NCBI RefSeq assembly: GCF_042767895.1
Contig: NC_091573.1
Location: 34,480,437-34,505,436 of the forward strand
Direction of reading: 5' to 3'
DNA length: 25,000 bases
From: Penaeus vannamei
Taxonomy: Eukaryota; Arthropoda; Malacostraca; Decapoda; Penaeidae
The translations under genes and the position numbers were made by a program. This document shows, one piece after another, positions 1 through 8,939 of this stretch (position 1 is its first letter; the number at the start of each line of letters is the position of its first letter). Below the pieces are notes generated by a model. That model had not been told where the DNA came from. It saw only the letters and a program-made list of their open reading frames with translations, and ran no database searches.

Positions 1-37
1 CTCTCACACCGCTCTACAATTCGTCCCTCTATTCCAG

Positions 38-139
38 ACGTGTTGGTCCCGCTCTCCACTGTCTCCCGGAAGGACGTTCCTGACTCAATTCTTAGCAACA
101 AACTCCATCGTCTTTCGCTGGCCACCTTCACCGAAGATG
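38..139 (+). CDS. Candidate internal exon of an unrecognised plus-strand gene
   Basis: 102 nt bounded by a good acceptor (tctattccag) and a good donor (GATG|GTGAGT). In the frame entering with two bases it reads VLVPLSTVSRKDVPDSILSN then KLHRLSLATFTED without a stop. A second frame is also open, so frame choice rests only on the more protein-like composition. Sequence before the window is missing. No family recognised. Confidence 0.35.
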
Positions 140-145
140 GTGAGT

Positions 146-507
146 CGAGGAGCGGGCAGCGGGAGGAGGGGGAAGGTGGGGGATGAGAGGGAGGGGGATG
201 GAGGAAGGAGGAAGGAGGAAGGGAGGGAGGGAGGGAGGAAGGGAGGAAGGAGGAAGGAGGATAGGGGATGGGAGGAAGGGAGGGAGAGAGAGGAAGGTAA
301 GGGAGGGAGGAAGGAAAAGAAAGGGGAGGACGAAGGGGGGAGGTAAGGAGGAAGGGAAGTGGGTGGAAGAAGGGGAGAGGGAATTATGGGAGGAGGAGGA
401 AGGGACGGGGGAGAATGAGGGCATGATAAGAGGGAAGGGGAGGAGGAAGGTAGGAGGGAGGAGGGAGGGGGAAGTAAGGGAAGTCTTCATCTTTTCATTG
501 CTATTAT
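146..507. repeat. G/A-only imperfect repeat (GGGAGGAAGGA type)
   Basis: Almost pure purine on the plus strand to about 483, built from degenerate GGGA, GGAAG and GGAGG units. Open frames across it are low-complexity Gly/Arg/Glu and are not genes. Confidence 0.9.
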
Positions 508-692
508 AATAATCGTCATCAAAAATCATCTCCATGAATATCCTCCTCCTCCTCTTCCTCATCATTATCATTATCTCCATTGTCATCACTCTTATGAGTA
601 TCATTATCCTCATCCTCATCCTCATCACCATCATCACCATCAGTATAATCACCACCATCACCACTACCATCATCACCATCATTCTTCATCAC
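508..692. repeat. Imperfect trinucleotide tract (CAT/ATC with CTC)
   Basis: Runs of TCATCATTATC, CATCACCAT and CCTCCTCCT with period 3. Confidence 0.85.
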
Positions 693-1330
693 CCCCCTGA
701 GCCTCGCCCCTCCCCTTACCCCCTCCCCCCTCCTTCGCGCCCTCCCTCCCCCCCTCACACTCCCCTCCTCCGCCTTCCCACTCCTTCGCCCCCTCCCCGT
801 CCTTCGCGCCCTCACCCATCCCCTCACGCCCCTCCTCCCACTCCCCTTCACTCCCTTCCCCATTCATTCCTCCCACTCCCCCTCCCCTTCCCCCTCACTC
901 TCCTCCACTCCCCTCCACTCCCCTTCCCCTTCATTCCCACCCCCTCCCCTTCCCCGTCCTTCGTGCCCTCACCTGACCCTCCTTCGTGCCCTTCCCCACC
1001 CCTTCACTCCCCTCCTCCCCCTCCTCCCCTTCACTCCCCCTCCTTCGCGCCCTCTCACTCCCCTCCTCCCCCTTCCCACTCCTTCGCCCCCTCCCCGTCC
1101 TTCGCGCCCTCACCTCACCTCACCTCACGCCCCTCTCTCCCCTTCCTCCTCCTTCGCGCCCTCGCCCCCTCCCTGTCTCCCCTTCCTCCCCCTCCGTCCC
1201 CCTCGCCTGCCCCTCACTCTCCCCCTCCCCCTCATTCGCCCTCACATCCCCACTCCCCCCCCTCCCCCCTTACCCCACCCCCTCACTCCCCTTCCTCCTC
1301 CTTGGCGCCCTCGCCTGACCTCCCTCCGTG
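693..1330. repeat. C-rich minisatellite with recurring TCCTTCGCGCCCTC
   Basis: Pyrimidine-rich degenerate repeat. The 14-mer TCCTTCGCGCCCTC recurs at about 731, 799, 1040, 1098 and 1150, with CGTGCCCT variants at about 958 and 980. It forms the pyrimidine stretch before the candidate acceptor at 1337. Confidence 0.85.
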
Positions 1331-1337
1331 TCCCCAG

Positions 1338-1381
1338 GTCGCTGCGTGGGGACGATGGGCTCGTGGCAGTTCGGCAGATGA
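1338..1381 (+). CDS. Possible continuation and end of the plus-strand candidate gene
   Basis: A pyrimidine-rich tract ending ccgtgtccccag at 1337 is followed by sequence that, joined in phase to the exon at 38-139, reads GRCVGTMGSWQFGR and then TGA at 1379-1381. Two other frames through 1338-1450 are open for longer, so this could also be an internal exon in another frame or non-coding. No family recognised. Confidence 0.18.
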
Positions 1382-1559
1382 GGGGATGCCCTCGACTACG
1401 TGTGACAAACCACCATCACGCCCGCGCCCATTGCCCCGCCCACCATGACCTCCTCCGCCTCCACCTGCTCATGGACGTCTGGGCCGGAATCCACGCCTCT
1501 ACTCCACTCCTGACTACGCTTCTAAGATTATTTCCCCCTGGGTGGTAGATCCAGGACCC

Positions 1560-1860
1560 TCCCCTTCCCCTTTCCCCTCTACCCCTTCTTCCCCTCTCTG
1601 TTCGGTTGTCCCGGGTTTCCTTTCTTGTTCTTCGCTCTCTTTTTGTCTTGCTTTTTCTTTCGTTCTTGATTTTTTTTCCTCCTTTTTTTTACTTGTTTTT
1701 CTTTTTCTCATTTTTTTTTCTTCTTTTCCCTTTTCTCTCTCTCTTTTTTTCCTCGTGAAGTTTTGCGTCTTTCCCTTTTCTCTTTTTTTTTTACCTCGTG
1801 AAGTATTGCCTTTCCTCCTTTCCTCTCGATCTTTTTTTTTTCTTTTTCATGTGTGTCTGT
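1560..1860. repeat. T/C-rich low-complexity tract
   Basis: Mostly T with CTTTTTC and CCTCGTGAAG segments; CCTCGTGAAGT occurs twice (about 1752 and 1795), indicating a short imperfect duplication. Confidence 0.75.
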
Positions 1861-1887
1861 CTCATTTCGTTCCTGATCTCCCGTGCC

Positions 1888-1960
1888 ATGGCGTGTTGGA
1901 AGAGCACGTTGACCCGCGAACGACCTCCCGCCTCGTCGTGGTTTCGTCGGAAGAGCAGAT
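1888..1960 (+). CDS. Candidate first coding exon of a small plus-strand gene
   Basis: An ATG in strong context (GCCATGG) opens MACWKSTLTRERPPASSWFR plus RKSR, ending one base into a codon at a consensus donor (CAGAT|GTGAGT). Joined to the acceptor at 2259 it continues in frame as Ser-Gly-Ser-Thr. The peptide is basic and rich in Ser and Pro. Alternatively the exon may be entered at an AG at 1902. The other two frames are also partly open. No family recognised. Confidence 0.28.
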
Positions 1961-1979
1961 GTGAGTTCGGATGTGCCTC

Positions 1980-2195
1980 TCACTCCCTCTCCTTTCCCCC
2001 TTCGTTTCCTTTCCCTCCCTCCCTCTCCCTCTTCTCTTCTCTTTCTTTAGCCTTTGTTTCCTTCGTTTCCTTTCCCTCCCTCCCTCGCACTCTCTTCTCT
2101 TCTCCTCTCTTTCTTTCGCTTTTGTTTCCTTCGTTTCCTTTCCCTCCCTCCCTCGCACTCTCTTCTCTTCTCTTCCTTTTCTTTGGCCTTCGTTC
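1980..2195. repeat. Pyrimidine minisatellite, period about 61-68 bp, three copies
   Basis: The block CTTCGTTTCCTTTCCCTCCC followed by TCCCT and a CTCTTCTCTTCT tail repeats at about 2000, 2061 and 2129. The last two copies are nearly identical with a 68-bp step. Confidence 0.85.
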
Positions 2196-2259
2196 CCCTC
2201 CTTCCCATCCCCCCTTTGTTTTCCTCTCCCTCGTCCCCCGCCCCCACTCCCCTCGCTAG

Positions 2260-2554
2260 CTGGATCTACCTCTCGTTGTGATAACTGGACGTGGCCGATT
2301 CCGGAAGACGCTCCTGCGAAGAACCTCCGGGTGACCTCGACGCCGCAATACACACGTGGAATACCTGCTGAGCAACGCAAGCTAGTACAAACTAAAAAAA
2401 AAAACAAGATGTGAAGTCTCAGAGTCACCGGAGTTTCCCAGGAGAGATCCCGAAGGAAGCGCCCCAGGAAGCTATGGTGGGCTCAGGAGATTCCTCAGCA
2501 CCTGACAAGGACCACGATCCTGCTGACTGCAGGAGCCTGAAAAAAACTAAATAG
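2260..2554 (+). CDS. Candidate terminal exon with possible -1 frameshift
   Basis: The exon follows acceptor ctcgctag (AG 2258-2259). In the frame set by 1888-1960 it reads GSTSRCDNWTWPIPEDAPAK then NLRVTSTPQYTRGIPAEQRKLVQ, reaches a run of eleven A (2394-2404) and stops at TGA 2412-2414, giving a 75-residue product. The -1 frame from the A run is open for 49 more codons, reading QDVKSQSHRSFPGEIPKEAP and ending RSLKKTK at TAG 2552-2554, about 122 residues in all. The run contains A AAA AAC in the zero frame at 2399-2405, the canonical slippery heptamer. A one-base homopolymer error would look the same. Confidence 0.3.
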
Positions 2555-3337
2555 ATCAGCCTCAGGAAAGAATCAAAATTCAAAAGGGCGTGATAGTGGT
2601 GTGTTTCCAATTTTTTTTATTTGTACCGATATAGATAAAATAGAAAAAGAGATAATCAAATTCAGTTGAAATTCAAGAAACAGCTACTGTATGTGGACGC
2701 CCTCAAAGGCAAGACGGAAATCTGTGAAAACTGACCTAGAAAGAACAGGGTTCGTTACCTAGGATCAACGCTGTTCAAACCTCTGAGTGATGTTCATTTG
2801 CTATCCTTCGGCATTTTGATTGTACGTATGCTGTACCCAGACGCACAATGCAGTGAAATCCTGTAAGAGTGTGTTAGGCAAAGGAGAGAAAAAAAAAGCA
2901 TTTATTTACATATACTGGTTTAATATGTATTCAAAACTGCTTCTTTCACGTATCATTATACTATCTGAATGTCGCCCCTGAATGTATCAATACGACGGGT
3001 GATGCGCGGACAACATGGCATACTGATTTTTCTACTGTATCATTGCTGTATCAACACTACACCTAAGCCACACCTCACACATCGCTTTACCCTTAAAGGC
3101 TACACATGTCTAGTTGCCTTATTTGCATACTCTGTATATATCATTATGTATCCACCATATACCAGTAGCTAACGTTATAAAAGAAAGGAAAAAAAGGTGT
3201 ACTTCTTCGCAAAAAACAAAAAGCCAAAAAAATTATGGTATTATTTTGCGTATCAGATTTGCCGACGTGTTACGGGCATGTTCGCGACATGTTTTACGGA
3301 TCAGCTGTTCTACCCTTTGATTTGATCTCTTATCTAG
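2555..3337. other. AT-rich stretch without a supportable gene
   Basis: No domain-like frame, no RNA gene and no clear repeat seen. It would be 3' flank or intron of the candidate plus-strand gene. Confidence 0.5.
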
Positions 3338-3452
3338 CGACGCGTTCTTGGGAGTTAAGGAGAAGGGAAACCGGTTTGTGTGGCACAAGTCCGACAAGCT
3401 ACGACCTCTGGCCACTCCTCACGGCGCAGGAGCTAGAGCGGCAGCTTCATAA
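3338..3452 (+). CDS. Possible terminal exon, unrecognised
   Basis: An acceptor-like tcttatctag (AG 3336-3337) precedes an open stretch reading DAFLGVKEKGNRFVWHKSDK then LRPLATPHGAGARAAAS, ended by TAATAA at 3450. A second frame through the same segment is open from 3235 to 3459 and ends QELERQLHNK. The local GC content is above the AT-rich surroundings, which is the main reason to list it. No family recognised; the true frame is uncertain. Confidence 0.22.
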
Positions 3453-3728
3453 TAAGTAATTTTAATTATATTTGTATTCGGTAGTGTAGTTAACGGAATG
3501 TTTTAATACTATGGCTTCTGGATACCAACATCCATTTAGTGGATAGGACCAAAGATCCCCAAAGAATCATCTCTCTCAGTTCGGAAGCGACACTTTTAGA
3601 GAGCGCGACAGCCTCGCGGGACACTCGGTTGATGAATCTCATTTCCCGTCTTTGGCAAAAAAAAAAAACTTTTCTTCCCTTCATTAGAAGATAATGATAA
3701 TTACATAACTAGAACTTCACCGTGAAGT

Positions 3729-3944
3729 TCCGTCCCTCCAGCGGATGACCTGTCCGTCTCTCTAAAGACGAGTTCCCGGACGTCGTCCTTTATACTGAGG
3801 GCCGTTCGCTCCGTCGATTCCGCCCTCGACGGGGCTGCAGTGCGAGGGCGCCGTCCGTTGTCTACGCTTCCTCCTGCCGGGGAGTCCGATGGCGCCGGGC
3901 CGCTGCGCCTCCCGCCGGGGGCCACACAGACGGAGGAGGCCTGA
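3729..3944 (+). CDS. Possible terminal exon in a GC-rich island, unrecognised
   Basis: A 255-bp GC-rich island (3716-3975) in AT-rich DNA. In one plus frame it is open for 71 codons from SVPPADDLSVSLKTSSRTSS through LPPAGESDGAGPLRLPPGATQ to TEEA and TGA (3942-3944). Composition is Ser/Pro/Gly-rich and would be disordered. An overlapping minus-strand frame (3970-3701, 89 codons) is open too, so strand is uncertain. The island begins with the palindromic ACTTCACCGTGAAGT (3715-3729). No family recognised. Confidence 0.25.
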   Translation, partial: SVPPADDLSVSLKTSSRTSSFILRAVRSVDSALDGAAVRGRRPLSTLPPAGESDGAGPLRLPPGATQTEEA

Positions 3945-4419
3945 GAACCAGTCATCGTGCCACAGAGCAACCAAAGAGTGTTCGTACTTGCGACGTGATT
4001 GTATAACGTAAGGGTAACTCTAGGCTAGTGTGGAGTATGATCGATGCCCTTGCGATGTAATATAGATTTTTTTACGACTGTTGGTTTCACATGTTTGTTG
4101 TATATAAGAAAGTGGAGTGTAAGAAGCAAATCGTAAGGATGTCTCATTTAAGTCGATAGATAAATGTTTTTTTTTTTTCGTTTGTTTTTTTTAATGACTG
4201 ACGCGCCTCAGTGGGAATGTGTGTACGATATAGATTTTTTCCTACGTCTACGAGAAAGTGTACTTAAAAAAAAAAAACAAGACACATCCTAATGGTAGTG
4301 TTTATGATGACCATTTTTACAACAGCTTCCGTGGGGGTTTAGGGGTGTGGGGGGAGGGGGGGAAGGGGTGGTAGGGTACACTCATCTTTTGGTAAAAAAA
4401 AATAATATATATATAAATG

Positions 4420-4425
4420 AATAAA
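4420..4425 (+). promoter_or_regulatory. Possible poly(A) signal for the plus-strand candidate gene (AATAAA)
   Basis: AATAAA within an A-rich stretch after the last plus-strand candidate exon. A UGUAUAUA Pumilio-type element at 4099-4106 would fall in its 3' UTR. A-rich surroundings make chance likely. Confidence 0.2.
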
Positions 4426-4439
4426 AACAAAAAAAAGGA

Positions 4440-7400
4440 AAATAAGCGAAAAAAAAAAATTAAGTTAGATTGGTGTTCATACCTTTTAAAAGAAAATAAT
4501 AGTTCTTTGTCGTCAATGGGTTAGAATATGCAACTACGGATGTAATTAGTGACATGTTCAATTAGTTGCTGAGGAAACGTTTCAGAAGAGCGCCTTGTTC
4601 ACCGGTTTTTTCTCTAGAATTTACGGAAGATGACAGTATTACCCTACCTAAAGCGGTGTTCAACCTCGAGAAATAGACGAGTGGCTAAGTCCGTCAGTGA
4701 ATTGTGTTAAAAAAAAAAGTATTTTAGGTGTTCGGAAATGTAAGGCAATAAGTATTCAATGCATTTCATAATCATAATTTCATAAACATGTTTGAGGCTG
4801 GAATTGGTAGTACAGACAGCTTAACAACCATAACGTCACTTATAACGCATAATCGGATATTTACATGATATTGCCTTTTGTGTACATTTATCCATGGACA
4901 GAATATTTATTCAGCATTTTTATTGACGAATTATCATAATATTTTTTGGAGGGGAGATGGAGTAATCACTGATAACATTCGGGAAGAAATATAGGGTTAC
5001 AGCTTTCAAACTATTCGCTAAAGAAGTGAGAAACAGACGCTTTTTGAAGATAGTCGAGCTACGTGAAACAGGCACAATGTAATTATCGTATATTTTTTCA
5101 ATCCCTTTTTTCGTAGAATAATAGCAGTCATTTCCATTTTTTTAACAGACCAGAAACGACTATTTGATATGATTCTTTCGTATCTCTATATTTTTTTTCT
5201 TCAGGAGATTTTCATTTACGAATTCATAGACGACGATGAGCAAACGCACGTATACTTTCCGTTAAATAGACTCGTATCAGTGCAAACACAATCGCCACCG
5301 CCCAATAACGTTAATGTGAAAAGAACAATTGACTGAAACTCCCTCGATAGTTCTGGAAATCCTGTGGCCTTTCGATTACGCTTAGAAGAATACTCTCTAC
5401 CTTGTTCATATTTTCACACGGGGAAAGTAAAGGGCAAGTTTGCGAGGCTCACCGTGAACATAACTTGGACAAGCTAATACAGGACGAAATGATACTCACC
5501 GCAAGACCTATAGACATATAGACCAGCATTTGACTCTAATCACCATCCGTTCGCTGACTGTTGAAAAGCTCATGTTTTTAGGTTGGGATTTTATGTTCGT
5601 TAAGACAAAATTAAGCTTGTGGTACGGTATATATATATATTGTTTTCTTACTATTCATGTACATTGTCCCTGTTTGCCGGCTAATAATACAGTTGTGAAA
5701 GAATTCAAGAGGGAAAAGTAAAATCGGTTAATATTTGCTTAATCATTTTAGCTGTTTCTCACAAAATACCACAAAGTTAGACTGTTTGAATTCTATGCAA
5801 ATAACTGATGGATTATATAAGCAAAAGATCCTAAACTGTTTTTTTCTTCTTTTTTTTTGTAAGCATTGATGATAAAATAACAAAAAACGAGAAATTTGCA
5901 ATATGGTTTCTATTATTTGATGACATAGTTAAATATTCTCGCTCATTCACTGCACTGCCATTTTACTACAGAAACATTTTTTTTCCTCTTTCAAAAAGTC
6001 ATACAGCAGAACCAAAGACAGTAAATCATTGATATTTATTAAAGTGTTTGAAAGACAACTCGACGCTACGGCCCAACGTTTACAAAAAAGTCTAAAAGAA
6101 AAGTGATACAGTTTTTATACGTCTACAACCACGCTTCTCAAATTTTGTATGTTTTCTCTGCTTCTGAAGAGAAAAAAAGGTGTATATGTGATGCGAAGAA
6201 ATTTAAGGACTCGAATTCAATTAAAGATATTAATTGTTGGCTCATCACACGTACTCCTGAATTTTAGACTTGGGGGTAAACGTTGGCCGGAGACGAGGGA
6301 AAATGGTTCGAGTGGGGGTAAATATAGGACACTACAATAAATTAAGGGATCAAAACCAAAGTCACATCCTAATAAAAACATTAGTTCAACACTCATGTAT
6401 CGTCGTTTTATATTACTAATCACCATATGGACAACTCATGCTGTTTTCCAGTGAGTGATCTATCTAGTATTTCCTCTAGTTGACCCATAATTCCCCGTCT
6501 TGATCCATATTTTTTTCCTTACACGGAGCTGGACTGCTTTTGTTGTTCTAAATGATAATTTTGTACCATGTGCATGTCACGACTACTTTATATCAGTGAC
6601 CCTAATCAATGTGTATATATATCCCAGTTAATCCTGTGATGATATTAATAAAACTTTTATACCCGAGTCTCTTTTGTCTGTCATCCTTTTCAAACTTATT
6701 TCAGTTGATAAATAGGTATAATTCGAAGAAATGTTTTATAAATCTGCAAATCAAAATTGCTATACAGCCATTACTAATTTTATTCAAACTCTTTTTTCAT
6801 AATACGATAAGCACAACAGAATCTGTTTTTTCTATTTCCTTTCCGTCATAATTAGAGAATTGGAAACAATACAAAGTGGCATCATTATTCACTATTACAT
6901 CAGCAGATGTTCCAAACACTTCACTAATTAGTTTACGTAAATTAAATTACTATTATTTCATGCTGGATAACTTTGCAAATTGAATCAAGGTACAATGGAA
7001 AACCGCAACTAACAGATTAGGAAGAATATGTAAAAATATAGTATCCTGAAATATACGACATTATTATATTCGAAAACATAGCACAGTAATATATTCCGAA
7101 ATGCCCACGCGAGCATGCACGCGGGAGAATTTCGGAAATACCATTGTTCTCCAGGGCTGAACACAGCTCATACTCTCCTCCCTGCATAAGCTGCCCTTCC
7201 ACGAAACCCACTAGCTGTAAATTCTCTCTTGATTACACTGTTCGAGAAACGGGTTTATGCAAACCTGTTGATGCTTTAAAAAGAAAGAGCGAGAGAAAAA
7301 AACGAAATAATTCACGTTCAGGGTTGCCCAGTACTAATGCTTACAGAGAGCATACTTTTATGATACATAATCCTAGTTCAAGGACACATGTAACCGCGCA

Positions 7401-7589
7401 GTCACTGCTGCGTAAACCACATTCTTTACTTTAGAAAGATTATCTAGTGTGGATAACGTACTTTGAGGACTCGCCATAGTATTAGACATGGAATTATACG
7501 AATTAAAAAATAGCTTCATACGAAATACAGGTATTCTTTCCTGGTAAAGGTATGATAGTTTTGTTATACGACCAATACCAGAGCAAAAT
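4440..7589. other. AT-rich, apparently intergenic stretch
   Basis: Short open frames only, none protein-like on reading. The one structured element noticed is the hairpin at 7094-7137. No transposase, reverse transcriptase or terminal repeat recognised. Confidence 0.6.
7094..7137. repeat. Inverted repeat with GC-rich inner stem
   Basis: Outer arms TTCCGAAAT (7094-7102) and ATTTCGGAA (7129-7137) pair over 9 bp. Inside, CCACGCG and CGCGGG can extend the stem with a bulged A, leaving AGCATGCA as loop. It stands out from the AT-rich flanks. Confidence 0.6.
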
Positions 7590-7669
7590 TATTATCATCT
7601 TATGGAAATTCAGACTTGATTTTCATGCTTATTATCATCTTATGGAAATTCAGACTTGATTTTCATGCT
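7590..7669. repeat. Perfect 40-bp tandem duplication
   Basis: Copy 1 7590-7629 and copy 2 7630-7669 are identical (beginning TATTATCATCTTATGGAAAT), followed immediately by a short CT run (7669-7684). Confidence 0.95.
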
Positions 7670-7906
7670 CTCTCTCTCTCTCTCCCCTCACACGCGCAAC
7701 ACACATAATAATAGAAACATGGCAGGTGCATTCCCTCATCCATTAGTCATATCTGAATGGAATCAACAAACCGATAAGCTAAGCTTCCAGATAAAGACCT
7801 CACAACAATTCTGTCGACTTCCCTGAAGATGGTCTGTTAGCACAGAATTTGCCTTGAGCATAGAAAAATTGCTAAATGATTCTCATTGCTCTTCTAACGT
7901 TAAATC

Positions 7907-7909
<3 letters not shown>

Positions 7910-7992
<83 letters not shown>
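7910..7992. repeat. TA dinucleotide microsatellite (about 41 repeats)
   Basis: Uninterrupted TATATA from 7910 to 7992. Confidence 0.98.
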
Positions 7993-7993
<1 letters not shown>

Positions 7994-8271
7994 CGGTAAT
8001 GACCAAATTAATAATTAAACAAGAATCTGGTACCATTACTGATGTTAGGTTTTGATATCACTTAGAATTGAAAGCTGGCAATATGTATACAGCTTCAAGT
8101 ATGTTCTGTTTGGAAAATTTTCGAATTAGTTTGTGTTTAAGTGAATAACAGTGTTCACTAGATATTCCTGTATATCTGAACACTGAAACATTTGTATTCT
8201 TGGTATTGTTCTGACAGACGTATTTTCTCTCTTGATTTTATTCTTCTCACATTCCTAATATGAGATCATCG

Positions 8272-8296
8272 CTGTCATCACTTATACTGATGACAG
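8272..8296. repeat. Perfect 9-bp hairpin with 7-nt loop
   Basis: CTGTCATCA (8272-8280), loop CTTATAC, TGATGACAG (8288-8296). Confidence 0.7.
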
Positions 8297-8933
8297 TTGT
8301 CTGCAGTAAATGCGTTAGATGCCAGTCATGTTTTCTTTTGGATGAATTTATTTAGTATGTGACCTTGGCAGAACGTGATATTCAAGCTTAAGCAAATTGT
8401 ATATAGTTGTCCCCACTGATTTTCTTTCTTTATTTTCTGCTAAATTAATCAGAGATATGTTTGTTTTCTAAATATTCAATATGAAGATATTTGCCTGCAC
8501 GTCTTTAAGTTGTTCTCTATGAATTTGTCACACCCATTGGATTCTGGGGTAAAAATAGGTTTTTAAATCTTGCCACTTTTGAGTCCGGAACTAATAATAT
8601 TTGCATATCTTAAAGTATGATTTTCAAAAATATTTACCCTCTTTTACTGAGCAGAGAATAGATATACACAAAAATAATGGAAAAAATGCTAAAATGTATC
8701 TGGTAGAAAGGGTTGCATTTGTACCTAGTACTGCTACAGTTACTTATTTGCAAAATATACTATAGAAGTTAAAAACATATGAGACTGTGTTTATTCATGT
8801 AGCTATTAATACTATTTATCATTATGAATGCTTTTATAGATTAAAAACAACACATGTTTTTAATTTATCTTGAGAATTTCAAAAATAATATCCAAACATC
8901 TGGTAAAATAAGAGAACATAAAACCGTCTTCAC

Positions 8934-8939
8934 TTTATT
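8934..8939 (-). promoter_or_regulatory. Possible distal poly(A) signal (AATAAA)
   Basis: Minus strand TTAATAAAGTGAAGACGG followed by a T-rich stretch. If used, the cytohesin 3' UTR would be about 2.6 kb. Nothing but position supports this. Confidence 0.25.

Noticed and set aside
534..1448. Plus-strand 304-codon Pro/Ser/His-rich frame
   Set aside because: It reads the trinucleotide tract and the C-rich minisatellite; amino acid content follows the repeat.
3490..3684. Minus-strand 64-codon frame resembling a degraded mobile-element fragment
   Set aside because: No recognisable reverse transcriptase or transposase motif; too short to support.
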